This document shows positions 21,491 to 34,125 of a stretch of DNA of 64,000 nucleotides, piece by piece. Source of the stretch: Dastarcus helophoroides (Eukaryota; Arthropoda; Insecta; Coleoptera; Bothrideridae); the NCBI GenBank assembly GCA_028583605.1, contig CM053328.1, forward strand, positions 3,593,065 through 3,657,064, in the 5' to 3' direction. A model generated the notes under the pieces. That model saw nothing but the letters and a program-made list of their open reading frames with translations, was not told the DNA's origin and made no database searches. The position numbers were made by a program, and so were the translations under genes. The number at the start of each line of letters is the position of its first letter. The stretch's first letter is position 1.

Positions 21491-21664
21491 TTGACAGCTT
21501 GGTTCGAAGTTTGGAAACCAAAGACTGGCTTCGTTCGATCTTAATAGATCTCGTCAGTTTGGTGTATCCAACTCGAATGCCAACTGATGTTCCGGAAAAT
21601 AAATACTATAGAATCAATTAATTTCGTGTGACTCCTTGTACCCCGCCACCTATTGGTCCATAGA

Positions 21665-22187
21665 GAAATTGTGGACAACTCCAACAACTTGCACACGATT
21701 GTATGTAGGTTTTTATAAAAGTAGTACCAGCTTATAAAAGAGGTTATTTTAAAATCACACACACAATTCAATTGTATTAAAATATAGTAAAAAGCCCTTC
21801 ATACAATAAAAATTAAAACTTTTTTTTTTGCTAGGCGCGGTAAAATTCCTTGAGATTAACATCGTAATAATAAATTATGTAAATTATGAAGGATACATCA
21901 GAATAGGAATTTGGACTAATTCTAATTTTTTTGCTTATTTACATTTTTTTTGTACCGTTCGGTATTCGTCAAGAAGCGAGGCCAAGCAGTTCATACATTT
22001 ATTCAGATGCTTCAGGAAATATATTAACTTCATATTTGAATGTCGGTTTCTTTATTTGTATCAGATCGTACAAAGAAGCTTTTTTTACATAAATTACGTT
22101 TAAAGAGACTATGTCGGCACTAAGACAAGTTATTTACAAAATGAAACTCGTAGACTCAAGATTCAAATAATTTCAGTTCGAAAGCCT
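21665..22187. other. AT-rich spacer, no gene seen
   Basis: Short frames on both strands, no family signal. It lies between the split MITE and the microsatellite. Confidence 0.5.
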
Positions 22188-23329
<1,142 letters not shown>

Positions 23330-23559
23330 ACGAAATTTCAAGAGAAAATTTTGAAAAAGTGTCGGAAGTTTTCAAAATGTCAAAAATTGAAAGAAGTTGC
23401 GATTTTCAAATAAAGTCTTAGTCGATACTTCTTTTCAATTTTCAAAAAGAGTCGAAAATTAAAACAAGTTGCGATTTTTAAAAAAGTTTTAATTAAAAAA
23501 AATCGGAATAGTCGAAATTTTCAAAAAAAAAAGAAAGTCCAAGTTTAACAAAATAATGC
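23330..23559 (+). repeat. A-rich satellite-like sequence
   Basis: Degenerate GTCGAAAATT / TTTTCAAAA blocks in A-strand orientation, between the microsatellite and the inverted A2 array. Confidence 0.6.
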
Positions 23560-25080
23560 AAAATTTCAGCAGAAAAATTTTCGACTCTTTCCTAAAATTT
23601 CAACTTTTATGTAAATTTGACGCTTAGTTAAAAACTTCGACTTTTTTTTGAAAATTTCGTCCTTTTCTTGAAAATTTAGCCCTGTTTTTCTGTAGATTTC
23701 GAATTTTTCTTAAAATTTCGACTTTTTCTTGAAGTTTCGACTTTTACGTAAATTTGACGTTTAGTTAAAATTCACCCTTTTTTTTTTGATAATTTCGACT
23801 TTTTTTTTTAAAATTTCGACCTTTTTTTTGAAAATTTGGACCTTTTTTCTATAAATTTCAACTTTTTCTTGAAGTTTCGAATTTTACGTAAATTTGAAGT
23901 TTAGTTAGAAAATTCAATTCTTTTTTTTTGAAAATTGACTTTTTTTGAAAATTTCGACATTTTTTTAAAAATCTGGACCCTTTTTTTATAAACTTTGACT
24001 TTTTCTTAAAATTTCGACTTTTTCTTGAAGTGTTCCGACTTTAACGTTTAGTTAAGATTCCACTTTTTTTGAAATTTCGACCTTTTTTGAAAATTTCGAG
24101 TTTTTTTCTATAAATTTCGAGTTTTTTTTTAAAAAAAAAATTCGACTCTTTCTTAAAGTTTCAACTTTTATATAAATTTGACGTTTAGTTAAAAAATTCA
24201 ACTTTTTTTTTGAAAATTTCGACTTTTTGAAAATTTCGACCTTTTTTTTGAAAATCTATAAACTTCGACTTTTTCTTAAAATTTGGACTTTTTCTTGAAG
24301 CTCCGACTTTTACGTAAATTTAAGGTTTAGTTAAAATTCCACTTTTTTTTAAAATTCCGATCTTTTTTTGAAAATTTCGACTTTTTTTGAAAATTTCGAC
24401 CTTTTTTTACAAATTTTGACTTTTTTCTGTAAATTTCGTCTTTTTCTTAAAATTTTCACTTTTTCTTGAAGTTTCGACTTTTAGTTAATTTGGCGTTTAG
24501 TAAAAAATACAACTTTTTTTTTTGAAAATGGTTCAAAGTTTTGACTTTGAAATTTCAATTTTTTTTGATATTTTTTAAAATTTCGATCTTTTTTTGAAAA
24601 TTTCGACTTTTTTTGAAAATTTCGACCTTTTTTTACAAATTTTGACTTTTTTCTGTAAATTTCGACTTTTTCTTAAAATTTTCACTTTTTCTTGAAGTTA
24701 ATTTTTAATTTTTTTAATTTTCTTTAGTTAATTTGGCGTTCAGTAAAAAATACAACTTTTTTTTTGAAAATGGTTCAAAGTTTTGACTTTTTTGAAATTT
24801 CAATTTTTTTAAAAAAATTTCGACTTTTTTTCTATAAATTTCGAGTTTTTCTTGAAATTTTCAATTTTACGTAAATTTGGCGTTTAATTAAAAAATTCAA
24901 CTTTTTTTTTGAAAATGTTGATTCAAATTTTGGACTTTTTCGAAATTTCAATTTTTTTGTAAATTTCGTTGCGATTTTTAAAAAAGTTTTAATTAAAAAA
25001 AAATCGGAATAGTCGGAATAGTTTTGCAAAATAACGCAAACTTTCAGGAGACAAATTTTTGAAAAAAAGGTCGAAATTTT
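23560..25080 (-). repeat. Satellite A2, inverted array
   Basis: The reverse complement of the A2 unit is evident: TTTTACGTAAATTTGACGTT then TAGTTAAAA, TTTCGACTTTTTCTTGAAG, ATAAATTTCGACTTTTTCTT and long T runs. ACGT boxes fall near 23750, 23890, 24310 and 24870. Two ~190-bp stretches around 24520-24790 repeat the phrase GAAAATGGTTCAAAGTTTTG, a local duplication. Orientation is opposite to the array at 12290-16615. Confidence 0.88.
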
Positions 25081-25907
25081 TAGCATTTCATCATGTTCAT
25101 TTTTTCAAATTTCAGTTTTTATCAAGATTTTGACTTTTTTCAAAATTATGACAGTCGCTACTTCTAGATTTAAAAAGAAAATCGAAAATTCCAAGCTGCA
25201 AATTTTTTGTATAATCAGAGTTGTGGAAATTTTCAAAAAAGAAGTTAAATTTTTCAAGTTTTGCAACATAATTCAAAATTTCAAGAGAGAAAGGTTCGAG
25301 AAAGTGTCGAAATTTTCATCGCTTTAACATTTCCGCTTTTTTCAAATTTCATTATATCAAAATTTCGACTTTTTTAAAAATTATGAGGTGCTTTAAACAG
25401 TCAATACTCAATTTTCAAAATAAAGTCGAAAATTGAAACAAGTCCCAATTTTCAAAAACGTCTGAATTAAAAAAAATCAGAATAGTTGGAATTTCAAAAA
25501 TTGCTGAATTTTTCAAAAAAAAGTCAATTTTACAAATTAATTCAAAATTTCAAAAGACAACGTCTCGGAGTTGTCAACATTTCAAAATCTTCGCTTTTTA
25601 CGGATTCCACTCTTTTTATCAAAATTTCAACTTTTTTCAAACTTATGAGGTGTTTCAAAGAGTCGATACTTCTCAATTTTCAAAGAAAAGTCGAAAATTG
25701 GGACACGTTGCAATTTTCAAAACAGTGTTAGTTTTAAAAAATCGGAATAGTTTAAATTTTCAAAGAAAGTCGAATATTTCAAAAAAAAAGTTGTACAAAT
25801 TAATTCAAAATTTTAAGAGACAAAATATTGAACAGAGAACGAAATTTTCAAACAGTTAAGGTTCTGAAATCTTGAAATTTTGAAAAAGTCGAAACCTATT
25901 ACATAAA
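25081..25907. repeat. Degenerate A/T-skewed satellite, mixed orientation
   Basis: Blocks such as AAAGTCGAAAATTGAAACAA and AATTTCAACTTTTTTCAAAC alternate strand sense. Two loosely similar units start near 25380 and 25640 (TTATGAGGTGCTTTAAACAG versus TTATGAGGTGTTTCAAAGAG). Confidence 0.55.
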
Positions 25908-26126
25908 TTTGATGGAACGGACTGGTCCTTGGTTATCTTCAAAAATTGAAACACAGAACTTGTCCCCTGAAACCAAGAAAGATTAAAAAACACAACAAAG
26001 GTTGCTCTAACGCGTTTCGACAGCCAAGCTGTCATCTTCAGAGGGAAACTTTCTCTCTCGTTAGAGCAACCTTTGTTGTGTTTTTTAATCTTTCTTGGTT
26101 TTAGGGGACAAGTTCTGTGTTTCAAC
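25908..26126. mobile_element. Foldback MITE 'F1', copy 2
   Basis: The left tip GGAACGGACTGGTCCTTGG is followed by GTCCCCTGAAACCAAGAAAG, AAAAAACACAACAAAGGTTG and CGTTTCGACAGCCAAGCTGT. The right arm returns from CGTTAGAGCAACCTTTGTTG to TAGGGGACAAGTTCTGTG. The right arm lacks the outermost tip present on the left. No coding frame. Confidence 0.75.
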
Positions 26127-26426
26127 TATTACATAAAAAACTTTAAAAATTTCTAGAAAAGTTCAAATGTTCAAAATAAATCAAAATTTTGAATAAAAAC
26201 TCTCCATTTTGATAGTTGAAATTTTTTTAAAAAGTGGAAATTTTGAAAACCTTAAAAATGTTTGAAATATTTAGAAAAAGTCGAAATTTTTAAATTAAAA
26301 TTTGGAAAAACTTTAAATTAAAAAAAACTCGAAATTTTCAAAAAATTACAGACGTTTTAAAAAATTAATATTTTCAAAAGACTCGAAATTAAAAGTTTTT
26401 CAAATTAGATCAAAATTTCGATTTTC
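26127..26426 (+). repeat. A-rich satellite-like sequence
   Basis: Degenerate GTCGAAATTTTT and AAATTTTCAAAAA blocks without a clear higher-order unit. Confidence 0.55.
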
Positions 26427-26618
26427 GAAACCAAGAAAGATTTAAAAGTACAACAAAGGTTGCTCTAACACGTTTCGACAGCCAAACTGTCATCTTCAGA
26501 GAGTATCTTTTTGAAGAAGCGTTAGAGCAATATATGTTCCATTTTTTCTTTGTTGGTTTCAGGGGACAAGATTTGTATTTCAATTTTTGAAGATAACCAA
26601 AAACCAAATTCCACCAAA
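26427..26618. mobile_element. Foldback MITE 'F1', copy 3 (degenerate)
   Basis: Shows GAAACCAAGAAAGATTTAAA, CGTTTCGACAGCCAAACTGT, GCGTTAGAGCAATATATGTT, TTTCAGGGGACAAG and a right tip AAGATAACCAAAAACC ... CCACCAAA. The left tip is missing. Confidence 0.7.
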
Positions 26619-26785
26619 TTATGTTAAAGTTATAAACAAGTTATGAATACAAAAACATTCAAAATTTTAATAAACAAACCCAATTCTTCAAAAAGTAAGT
26701 CGAGATTTAAAACAAAAAGTCGAAATTTTGAGTCAGTTAAAATTCTCAAACAGTAAAACTAGAAATTTGTTTAGCGATAGTTTTT

Positions 26786-27022
26786 CTATAGACCAATAGG
26801 TGGCGGTAGTATTAAGCGTCACACGGGCGACGTCTGCTGATTCTTTAGTATTTACTTACTGGAACATTTGTTGGCATTCGAAACTGACAAGATCTAATAA
26901 GATCGAACGAAGTCAGTCTTTGGTTTCCAAACTTGGATATACCAACGTGATGAAATTTAACAAAATCGAAACCGGTCTTTGGTTTCCAAACTTCGAATCT
27001 AATAAATGTTCAAGACTCCATT
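26786..27022. mobile_element. CACAGACCA-family MITE, longest uninterrupted copy
   Basis: Reading left to right: AGACCAATAGGTGGCGG, GTCACACGGGCGACG, TTTAGTATTTACTTACTGGA, GTTGGCATTCG, ATCTAATAAGATCGAACGAA, GTCAGTCTTTGGTTTCCAAA, a second diverged GGTCTTTGGTTTCCAAACTT, then CGAATCTAATAAATGTTCAA and CCATTGGTGGTATGTGC. It is the reverse of the element at 19211-21664 without the LINE. The two TTTGGTTTCCAAACTT phrases suggest internal duplication. Confidence 0.6.
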
Positions 27023-28354
27023 GGTGGTATGTGCTTTAGAATGAACACGAACAACGAGAAATTTATAGATGACGGACCTGTTTTAAGTTTCGTAAGAACG
27101 TAAGGAACTTTGTTACAAAAAGAGCAATTTCATCTCTTATCCCGTGTTCCGTACCAGTGAGCACCTCAGATATAAGCTACGAAATCCCTTATTTATAGAC
27201 TCGGGGTTTAAGCGATTATTTTCAGATATACTATCAATATTTTCACTCTGCGGACTAATATTTTTCTTTGTTAGAGGCGAGCCACAGCTGCTACTCCGTA
27301 TTTAACTTGATGTCAGTAGGTTGTTACTTTAGCCTGTCAACCCTTCATAATTTTGGTCTTCTTAGAGATATACGTACATTATTTACATGAAAGTGATATT
27401 CCTGCTACTGCCAGTTTCGCCAAAAGTGATAACAATTTTTGATTCTACTTTCTGCAAATTTTAATATTTTTAGAATCGATTCGTTTTATGGATACAATGA
27501 ATATAAAGTAAGTGATATTTGAAGTAAGTATTGATTTGGAATTCAATTTATTTTTAATTTAGAATGCCATGGCTCCATGATACACCCTAATTAATTCTGT
27601 ACACTATTAATGACGCAACAGTAACACATTAACTATACGAATAGGTTAAACCGCGTCAAAAAAATGGTATTTTATTTTTTTATCATCACAGAATTAGTTT
27701 TTGGAGAAACAGAAATTGTTTTTCCTTTTGTTCTACAGTGCTCTCAATCCTTTATTGTCTCAAACAATGTTAAAATCAAAAAGTTAAAGCAGATAAATTA
27801 CCATCGAATTTAATTATCTTCATACATTAAAAAAGTTCGATATTACATTTTTTTTTATATAATTTAGTATTTTGTTTCCATATAATATATGCAAACTGCA
27901 GCTTAATATAAAGTTGGCAACCTTTTTTTGCACGTTATTTAAAGGCCAGGGTCCCGTTATTACATAAGCATGTATTCCTCGTATCGAGTTGTGGCTGTTC
28001 GGCGAATTTTTATAACTATTTGCACCAAATAACAATACAAATTGTTGTTATGATTACTTCACTCTATCGAACTAAAATAAAACAATATTCACCTTTACAA
28101 TAACTGAATTTGGAAATTAAATAAACTCGTGGAGGTTTAGATTAAATTAATATTAGTTGTTTTGCTCGACCAAAACAACTGTCATTGCTGCCCTTAGAAT
28201 GTCTGTAAAATTGCACAGTTAGATCCAAAAAAGGTTTCCACATGCCACATGCACTCATTAACAAAAGATTGCGCGACTGTATTTCGTCAGCAGGACTAGC
28301 ATCATCAAGCGTATTACTAATGTAATCTAAGGGTTGCTAAAGTGTGGTACGCGT
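27023..28354. other. Unique AT-rich spacer, no gene seen
   Basis: No repeat block, RNA gene or credible coding frame recognised in 1.3 kb. Confidence 0.5.
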
Positions 28355-28651
28355 ATCACTAGGGGTGTGGTGCAGCGCGTACCCCCGCGGCTTCAGATGA
28401 CTTAACGATTGTTTGAATCGACGTAACAAAACCAACTTAATTAGCTTGCACAGGTTTAAAGAGTTCGCGCCAGATTGCAGAATGATGTAATGTTCAAATT
28501 CGTTGATACATTTAGCCAAACCAACAGACAGACAAACACACTTCCTCATTTATATATTAATTAGAATGCGATTTTTTAACGAGAGGTACTCAACGTCACG
28601 AAAAATATTGGAAGGGATACACATATGTCGAAAATTTGGAAAACACTATTC
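28355..28651 (+). repeat. Dispersed repeat 'R2', copy without LTR-like insert
   Basis: 28390-28506 matches 17310-17427, and 28546-28648 matches the right part of the 266-bp tandem units (TTATATATTAATTAGAATGC, TACTCAACGTCACGAAAAAT, TTTGGAAAACACT). The intervening 40 bp (ACCAACAGACAGACAAACAC) differ from the 17-kb copies, where the LTR-like sequence sits. This is the 'empty' comparator. Confidence 0.65.
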
Positions 28652-28689
28652 GATTTTGGTGGATTTTGGTTATCCTCAAAAATTGAAAT
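28652..28689. mobile_element. Foldback MITE F1 tip fragment
   Basis: TTTTGGTGGATTTTGGTTAT then CCTCAAAAATTGAAATT matches only the outer tip of F1. It directly follows the end of repeat R2. Confidence 0.45.
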
Positions 28690-29965
28690 TTTCGCCTTTT
28701 ATGAAGATATGAATTCGTCTAAAAATCTCCACTTCATTTCAGAAGTTCAAGTTCTTTTTTTCATCAAATTTTGAGTTTTTTCAAAATTTTTTACATGTTT
28801 TACTTTTCAAATTGTAAACTTTTTCATATTTCGCCCTTTTGAAAATTTAAAATTGTTTGAAAACTTATTAATCGAAAAGTTCACATTTTTTTTAATAACT
28901 TGCACCCCTTTCTCTTCTTTTTCCTAGAATTATTTTTAAAGATCCGTAAAAATATTGTTTTCCTCTTCTTTCTCTTGCTTCTCTTAATCTTCTTCCTCTT
29001 GACTCTTCTCTATTTTGAAGATTTCAACATTATTGAAAACTTTTATTAATCGAAAAGTTGACATTTTTTTGATAACTTAACTCCTTAATTTTTGATAAAT
29101 GTCGAGTTTTGTGAAGCGTTGAAATTTTTCAAAATTTCGATTTTATTTAAAAATTTAGACTTTTACAAAATTTTGTCTTATTAAAATTTGGGTTCTAATT
29201 AGAGTGTAATAATCTATTAATTCTTCATGATGGACTCATTGGTCAGAAACATTATGTTCATTAATTTTATTTAACATAATCTTTATTAAGTTTTAATATG
29301 TATTTATACGTATTTATTAATATTCATTCGTTTTGAAAATTTCAACTTTTTCTCAAATGTTTGACTTTTTAAAAATTTCTAGTGCCTTTGAAAATTTCGA
29401 CTTCTTTTAGGTTTTAATTGTTTTCGAAAAAGTATTCGATTTTTTTTTAGAAATTCTACTTTTCAAAGTTGATATGTTTACGAAAATTAGACTTTCACAA
29501 AATTTTGTCTTCTTATTAAAATTTGGGTTCTAATTAGAGTGTAATAATCTATTAATTCTTCATGATGGTCTCATTGGTCAGAAACATTATGTTTATTAAT
29601 TTTATTTAACATAATCTTTATTAAGTTTTAATATGTATTTATACGTATTTATTAATATTCATTCGTTTTGAAAATTTCAACTTTTTCTCAAATGTTTGAC
29701 TTTTTAAAAATTTCTAATGCTTTTGAAAATTTCGACTTCTTTTAGGTTTTAATTGTTTTCGAAAAAGTATTCGATTTTTTTTTTAGAAATTCTACTTTTC
29801 AAAGTTGATATGTTTACGAAAATTTAGCATTTTTTTTTCTGAAAATTTCCATTTTTTTGCAAAACCTCTAGTTTTCAAAATTGCTTACTTTTTTGAAAAT
29901 GTAGTTTTTATAAATCTTTTTAAAAATTTGGGACTTTTTCAAAATTTCACCGTTTATCTGAAAGT
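28690..29965 (-). repeat. T-rich satellite-like block with 335-bp tandem duplication
   Basis: TTTTGAAAATTTCGACTTTT-type blocks in T-strand orientation. Two almost identical units (29181-29515 and 29516 to about 29828) begin TTAAAATTTGGGTTCTAATT, pass through CATGATGG(A/T)CTCATTGGTC and end near CAAAGTTGATATGTTTACG. A short pyrimidine tract at 28900-29000 already contains an AGAATTATTTTTAAAGATCC box like those of the following array. Confidence 0.75.
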
Positions 29966-30006
29966 GATAATATGCGAGGTATCATTTGGAAGAGCTATTT
30001 AGAGGG
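29966..30006 (+). repeat. Shared left edge of pyrimidine arrays
   Basis: GAGGTATCATTTGGAAGAGC then TATTT is repeated at about 54391-54415 (GAGGTATCATTTGAAAGAGC), in each case just before the first polypyrimidine stretch. Confidence 0.6.
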
Positions 30007-32683
30007 ATCTTAAATTTGTTTCTCTTCTTCCTTTTGCTCCTGTTCCTCTTGCTCTTCTTCCTGCTTTTCCTCTTCTTTTTTCTCTTCTGTTTTTCTTCTT
30101 TTTCTTATAACTATTTTTAAGGATGTTATTTCCAAACTGGGCCGAAGAAATGTTAAATAAATTGAAAAAAACATAATATTTCCGGTCAATAAGGGTCTAC
30201 CATGAAGAATATTTTTAAAGATCTTAAACATATTTTTACTCTTCTTCCTGTTCTTTTTCTTCTTCCTCTTCTCTTACTTCTCTTCCTCTTCTTCCTTTTA
30301 CTACCCTTCCTACTCTTTCTCTTAACTTGTTCCTCTTCCGCTTCGTCTTCCTAGAGTTAGTTTTAAGGATCTGAAAAATATTTTTTCTTTTTCGTTTCTT
30401 CTTGCTTTTCTTCCACTTGCTCCTCTTTCTCCTCTTCCTCTTCTCGCTCCTCCTCCTGCTCTTCTTCATCTCGTTCCTCTTCTTCTTCCTAGAGCTAGTT
30501 TTTAAGGATCTGAGAAATATTTTTTTTTCTCATTCTTGCTTCTCCTACTTTTGCTCCTCTTCCTTCTCTTCCTCTTGCTTCTTCTCCTCTTTTTGCTCCT
30601 CTTTTTCTTCCTAGAGTTGTTTTTAAAGATTTTAAAAATATTTTTTCCCTCTTCTTCCTGTTCTTTCTCTTCTTCCTCTTCTTTCTCTTCTTCCTCTTCT
30701 TTCTCTTCTTCCTTTTGCTCCTGTTCCTCTTGCTCTTCTTCCTGCTTCCTCTCTTTTTTCTCTTCTGTTTTTTTCTTTTTTTTATAACTATTTTTAAGGA
30801 TCTTAAACATATTTTTTACTCTTTTTCCTGTTCTTTTTCTTCTTCCTCTTCTCTTACTTCTCTTCCTCTTCTTCCTTTTACTCCCCTTCCTACTCTTTCT
30901 CTTAACTTGTTCCTCTTCCGCTTCGTCTTCCTAGAGTCAGTTTTAAGGATCTGGAAAATATTTTTTCCTTTTCGTTTCTTCTTGCTTTTCTTCCACTTGC
31001 TCCTCTTTCTCCTCTTCCTCTTCTCGCTCCTCCTCTTCCTCTTCTCGCTCCTCCTCCTGCTCTTCTTCATCTCGTTCCTCTTCTTCTTCCTAGAGCTATT
31101 TTTAAGGATCTGAGAAATTTTTTTTTTCTTATTCTTGCTTCTCCTACTTTTGCTCCTCTTCCTTCTTTTCCTCTTGCTTCTTCTCCTCTTTTTGCTCCTC
31201 TTTTTCTTCCTAGAGTTGTTTGTAAAGATTTTAAAAATATTTTTTCCCTCTTCTTCCTGTTCTTTCTCTTCTTCCTCTTCTCCTCTTCTTTCTCTTCTTT
31301 CTCTTCTTCCTCTTCTTTCTCTTCTTCCTCTTCTTTCTCTTCTTCCTTTTACTCCTGTTCCTCTTGCTCTTCTTCCTGCTCCTCCTCTTCTTTTTTCTTT
31401 TCTTTTTTTTCTTCTTTTTTTATAACTGTTTTTATGGATCTTAAACATATTTTTTACTCTTCTTCCTGTTCTTTCTCTTCTTCTTCTTACTTCTCTTCTT
31501 CTTCTTCTTCTTTTGCTCCCCTTCCTACTCTTCCTCTTAACTTGTTCCTCTTCCTCTTCTTCTTCCTAGAGTTAGTTTTAAGGATCTGAAAATATTTTTC
31601 TTTTCTTTTTTCTTCTTTTCTTCCACTTGCTCTCTTCCCTCTTCCTCTCTCGCTTCTCTCTTTGCCTCTCTCTCTTCCTCTTTTCTCCGAGTTTTTAGTT
31701 TAATTTTTTTTTCTTCTTCTTCTTTCCTTTTCTTCTTGCTTCTTCTTTTTTTCTTTTCTTTTTAAATTTTAGAAATATTTTTTTCCTCTCTTCTGTTTCC
31801 TTCTCTCGTCCTTTCTATTTTTAAGGATCTGAAATATTTCTTTCTTTTTTTGCTTCTCCACTTGCTCCTCTTTCTTCCTCTTCCCTTGCTTCTCCTTCCT
31901 CTTTTTGCTCCGTCTTTTTCTTCCTAGAGCTATTTTTAAGTATCTAAAATATTTTTTTTTTCTCTTGCTTCCCTTGTTCTTTCTCTCTTCTTTGCTTCTC
32001 TTCCCTTTCTTCCTCTTTTTTCCTGCCTCTTACTGTTCTTCCTCTTCTTTGTTGTCCTCCTTTTCCTATTCTTCTTCCTAAAGCTATTGTTAAGGATCTG
32101 AAAGATATGTTTTCCTCTTTTTTCTCTTATTCTTCTTCTTTTTGCTTTTCTTCCTCTTGCTTTTCTTCCGCTTGCTCCTCTTCCTTCTCTTTTCCTTCTT
32201 CTTCTTCTTCTTGCTCCTCTTCCTGCTATTCTTCTTCATCTTGTTCCTCTTCTTCTTCTTCTTTTTCTCTTCTTTTTCTCTTTCTGTTGCTCCTCTTCCT
32301 CTTGCTTCTCTTCCTTTATTTGCTCCTCTTTTTTTTCCTAGAGCTATTTTTAACGATCTTAAAAATATTTTTTTCTTCTTCTTCCTGTTCTTTCTCTTCT
32401 TCTTGCTCGCTCCTTATCCACTTCCTCTTCTTTCTCTTGATCCTCTTCTTCTTCTTAGAACTGTTTTTAAGGATCTTAAAATTATTTTTTCTCTTCGTTC
32501 TCATGCTTCTTTTCCTTTTTTTCCGCTTCTGCCTCTTCCTGCTCTTCATCTTCTTTTTCTTCCTCTTCTTCGTCCTAGAGCTATTTTTACGGATCTTAAA
32601 AATATTTTTCCTCTTCTTTTTCTTCTTCATCTCTTCTTCTTCTTCTTCTCTTCTTCCTCCTCTCCTCCTCCTTCCTCCTCCTC
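30007..32683 (-). repeat. Polypyrimidine satellite 'Y1' with palindromic boxes
   Basis: Long CTTCTTCCTCTTGCTCCTCT-like tracts on the + strand are interrupted by a box of the form CCTAGAGCTATTTTTAAGGA followed by TCTTAAAAATATTTTT. The box core is TTTTTAAG-GAT-CTTAAAAA, a perfect 8-3-8 palindrome in its consensus form. A larger unit of 580-635 bp is visible: the phrase CTTAACTTGTTCCTCTTCCG or its near copy is at 30321, 30901 and 31536. Tracts encode meaningless Leu/Phe/Ser or Lys/Glu/Arg strings with open frames on both strands. No protein is inferred. Confidence 0.93.
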
Positions 32684-32850
32684 TTAAAAAACACAACAAA
32701 CGTTGCTTTAACTCGTCTCGATAGTCAAACTATCATCTACACTCTGAAGGTGATAGCTTGGCTATCGAAATGCGTTAGTTAACAACCTTTGTTGTGTTTT
32801 TTAAACTTTCTTGATTTAAGAGTTTAAGAGGAGAAGATTTATATTTCAAC
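32684..32850. mobile_element. Foldback MITE 'F1', copy 4, at the end of array Y1
   Basis: TTAAAAAACACAACAAACGT and GTCTCGATAGTCAAACTATC on the left arm, GATAGCTTGGCTATCGAAAT and ACAACCTTTGTTGTGTTTTT on the right arm. The outer tips are eroded. It begins exactly where the pyrimidine tract stops. Confidence 0.65.
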
Positions 32851-33540
32851 TATTCGATTAGCAAATCAAGTAGGGGTAAAGTCTTGTTTGGACCTAAATA
32901 TAACGTGAACATTTTAGGGAAAATGTTAATAAAAACGTCCATAACTGACGAAGAATTTTGTAAAAGTGTTTACGGTCGACTTGACAATAAAAGCTAATTT
33001 TAACCGACTTATCTCGAGTTGAAATCAATAGGTTAAGTTATTGAACCACAAAACGTGGTACCGCCTGGCTATTTCACATTATTGCCCCATAAAACTCCAT
33101 TATATTTTCGCTTTTAACGTTACACCGTAACGAAGTGTTTTAACAACTGTCATCGCCGACTTAATGTACAATAATCATAAACAGCCAGTCAAATGCGAAA
33201 CATGATAAAGAGAAAGTATAATTTAACTAGGAACATTATGTAACTATAATAATAGAGCCACATTAGGAATATTACATGAGGAAGGCCTTGATAGCCGCTC
33301 TATGGTCAACAATGTCGTGTGAAATTTGATATTTAATATTTTAATGTTATTTAACCAGCCTTTGATATTTTAAAAATACTAAGAGTGATAGTTTGATTAG
33401 CTTTGATTTGCTACACTATTACCACATACGGGCCTATTTTCATCAATCTCATGACTTACAGATGACACCCTAAATTGGTGCACCTAAATCTAGAAGCATG
33501 AAATTTGAAAGTTCCTTATGCAACTTTAAGTGCTAAGGAA
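32851..33540. other. Unique spacer, no gene seen
   Basis: Non-repetitive AT-rich sequence with no credible frame; it separates the pyrimidine array from the purine array. Confidence 0.5.
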
Positions 33541-33960
33541 GAGTAGAACTTCCAGAAAAAGTCAGAACATTGAATTTGAATTATTACGGAATATTTCGAA
33601 AAGAGCTGGAATTTCTGAAAAAAAGTCGAAATTTTTAAAAGACGGATTTTGTGAAAATTCGCGATTTTCAAAATGAGTCCAATTTGGAGAAAAAAATTGA
33701 AATATTCAAAGACTTTTCTCTCAGAATTTTGTTTTATTTAAATTTTAACATAATTGAAATTTACAAGAAAGCTTTTTCTCTAAATATTCTAAAAATATTC
33801 TTACTTAGTGTTGAATAATTAAAACTTTTTAATCGCAATTTTTAAAAAATTTTTAAAATATTAAAATTTCAAGAAAAAATCAAAATTTAAAAAAATTGAA
33901 TTTTTCTAAATAAAAATCGAAAATTTCAAACAAAAAAGAAAAGAATTGAATTATTAAAGT
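33541..33960 (+). repeat. A-rich satellite-like block
   Basis: Degenerate AAAAAGTCGAAATTTTTAAA type blocks in the same purine-strand sense as the following array. Confidence 0.6.
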
Positions 33961-34125
33961 AACATAGTTAGTGTATTACGAGATTTAATCCAATTCTGAT
34001 TAGTAATTCTACGATCTTACAACTGCCTTGTGCTTTTTCATCCTTCAAGCTGAATTTCTCGATGTTCATGACTTTGGATCGAAAATTATCAAAACAAATT
34101 TAAGATAACCTAAATATATAGCTCT
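33961..34125 (+). repeat. Shared left edge of purine arrays, copy 1
   Basis: GTGTATTACGAGATTTAATC, AATTCTACGATCTTACAA, CTTTTTCATCCTTCAAG and GGATCGAAAATTATCAAAA recur in the same order at about 47966-48115. Each copy leads straight into a TAG(C)CCTAGG / TAGCTCTAGG box and a polypurine tract. Confidence 0.8.

Larger units (their letters stand above)
19316..21502 (-). mobile_element. Jockey-like LINE, 5'-truncated, minus strand
   Basis: Its 3' end is a run of A on the minus strand (T run at 19316-19326). Upstream of it is a 3' UTR reading TGGTACCCGTAGTTTGAAC, then the C-terminus and reverse transcriptase of ORF2. The endonuclease domain and ORF1 are absent, so the copy is truncated at its 5' end, abutting MITE sequence at 21502/21503. 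The coding part carries frameshifts and at least one stop, so it is dead. It is interrupted by the 644-bp element at 20366-21009, flanked by TGGTTTGATAGTT. The Jockey clade is assigned from the YADDIAL and NAPWF/DAPWF-type C-terminal pattern; related clades cannot be fully excluded. Confidence 0.8.
19211..21664. mobile_element. CACAGACCA-family MITE split by a LINE
   Basis: The left piece (19211-19315) begins GCACAGACCA and runs through AAGTTTGGAAACCAAAGGCT to TCGAATGCCGACTG. The right piece (21503-21664) repeats the last 84 bp with three mismatches, then continues to CCGCCACCTATTGGTCCA. That whole order is seen reversed and uninterrupted at about 26786-27022. The simplest reading is one MITE that received the LINE at 19316-21502, with 84 bp of the host element duplicated on both sides. 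Confidence 0.6.
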
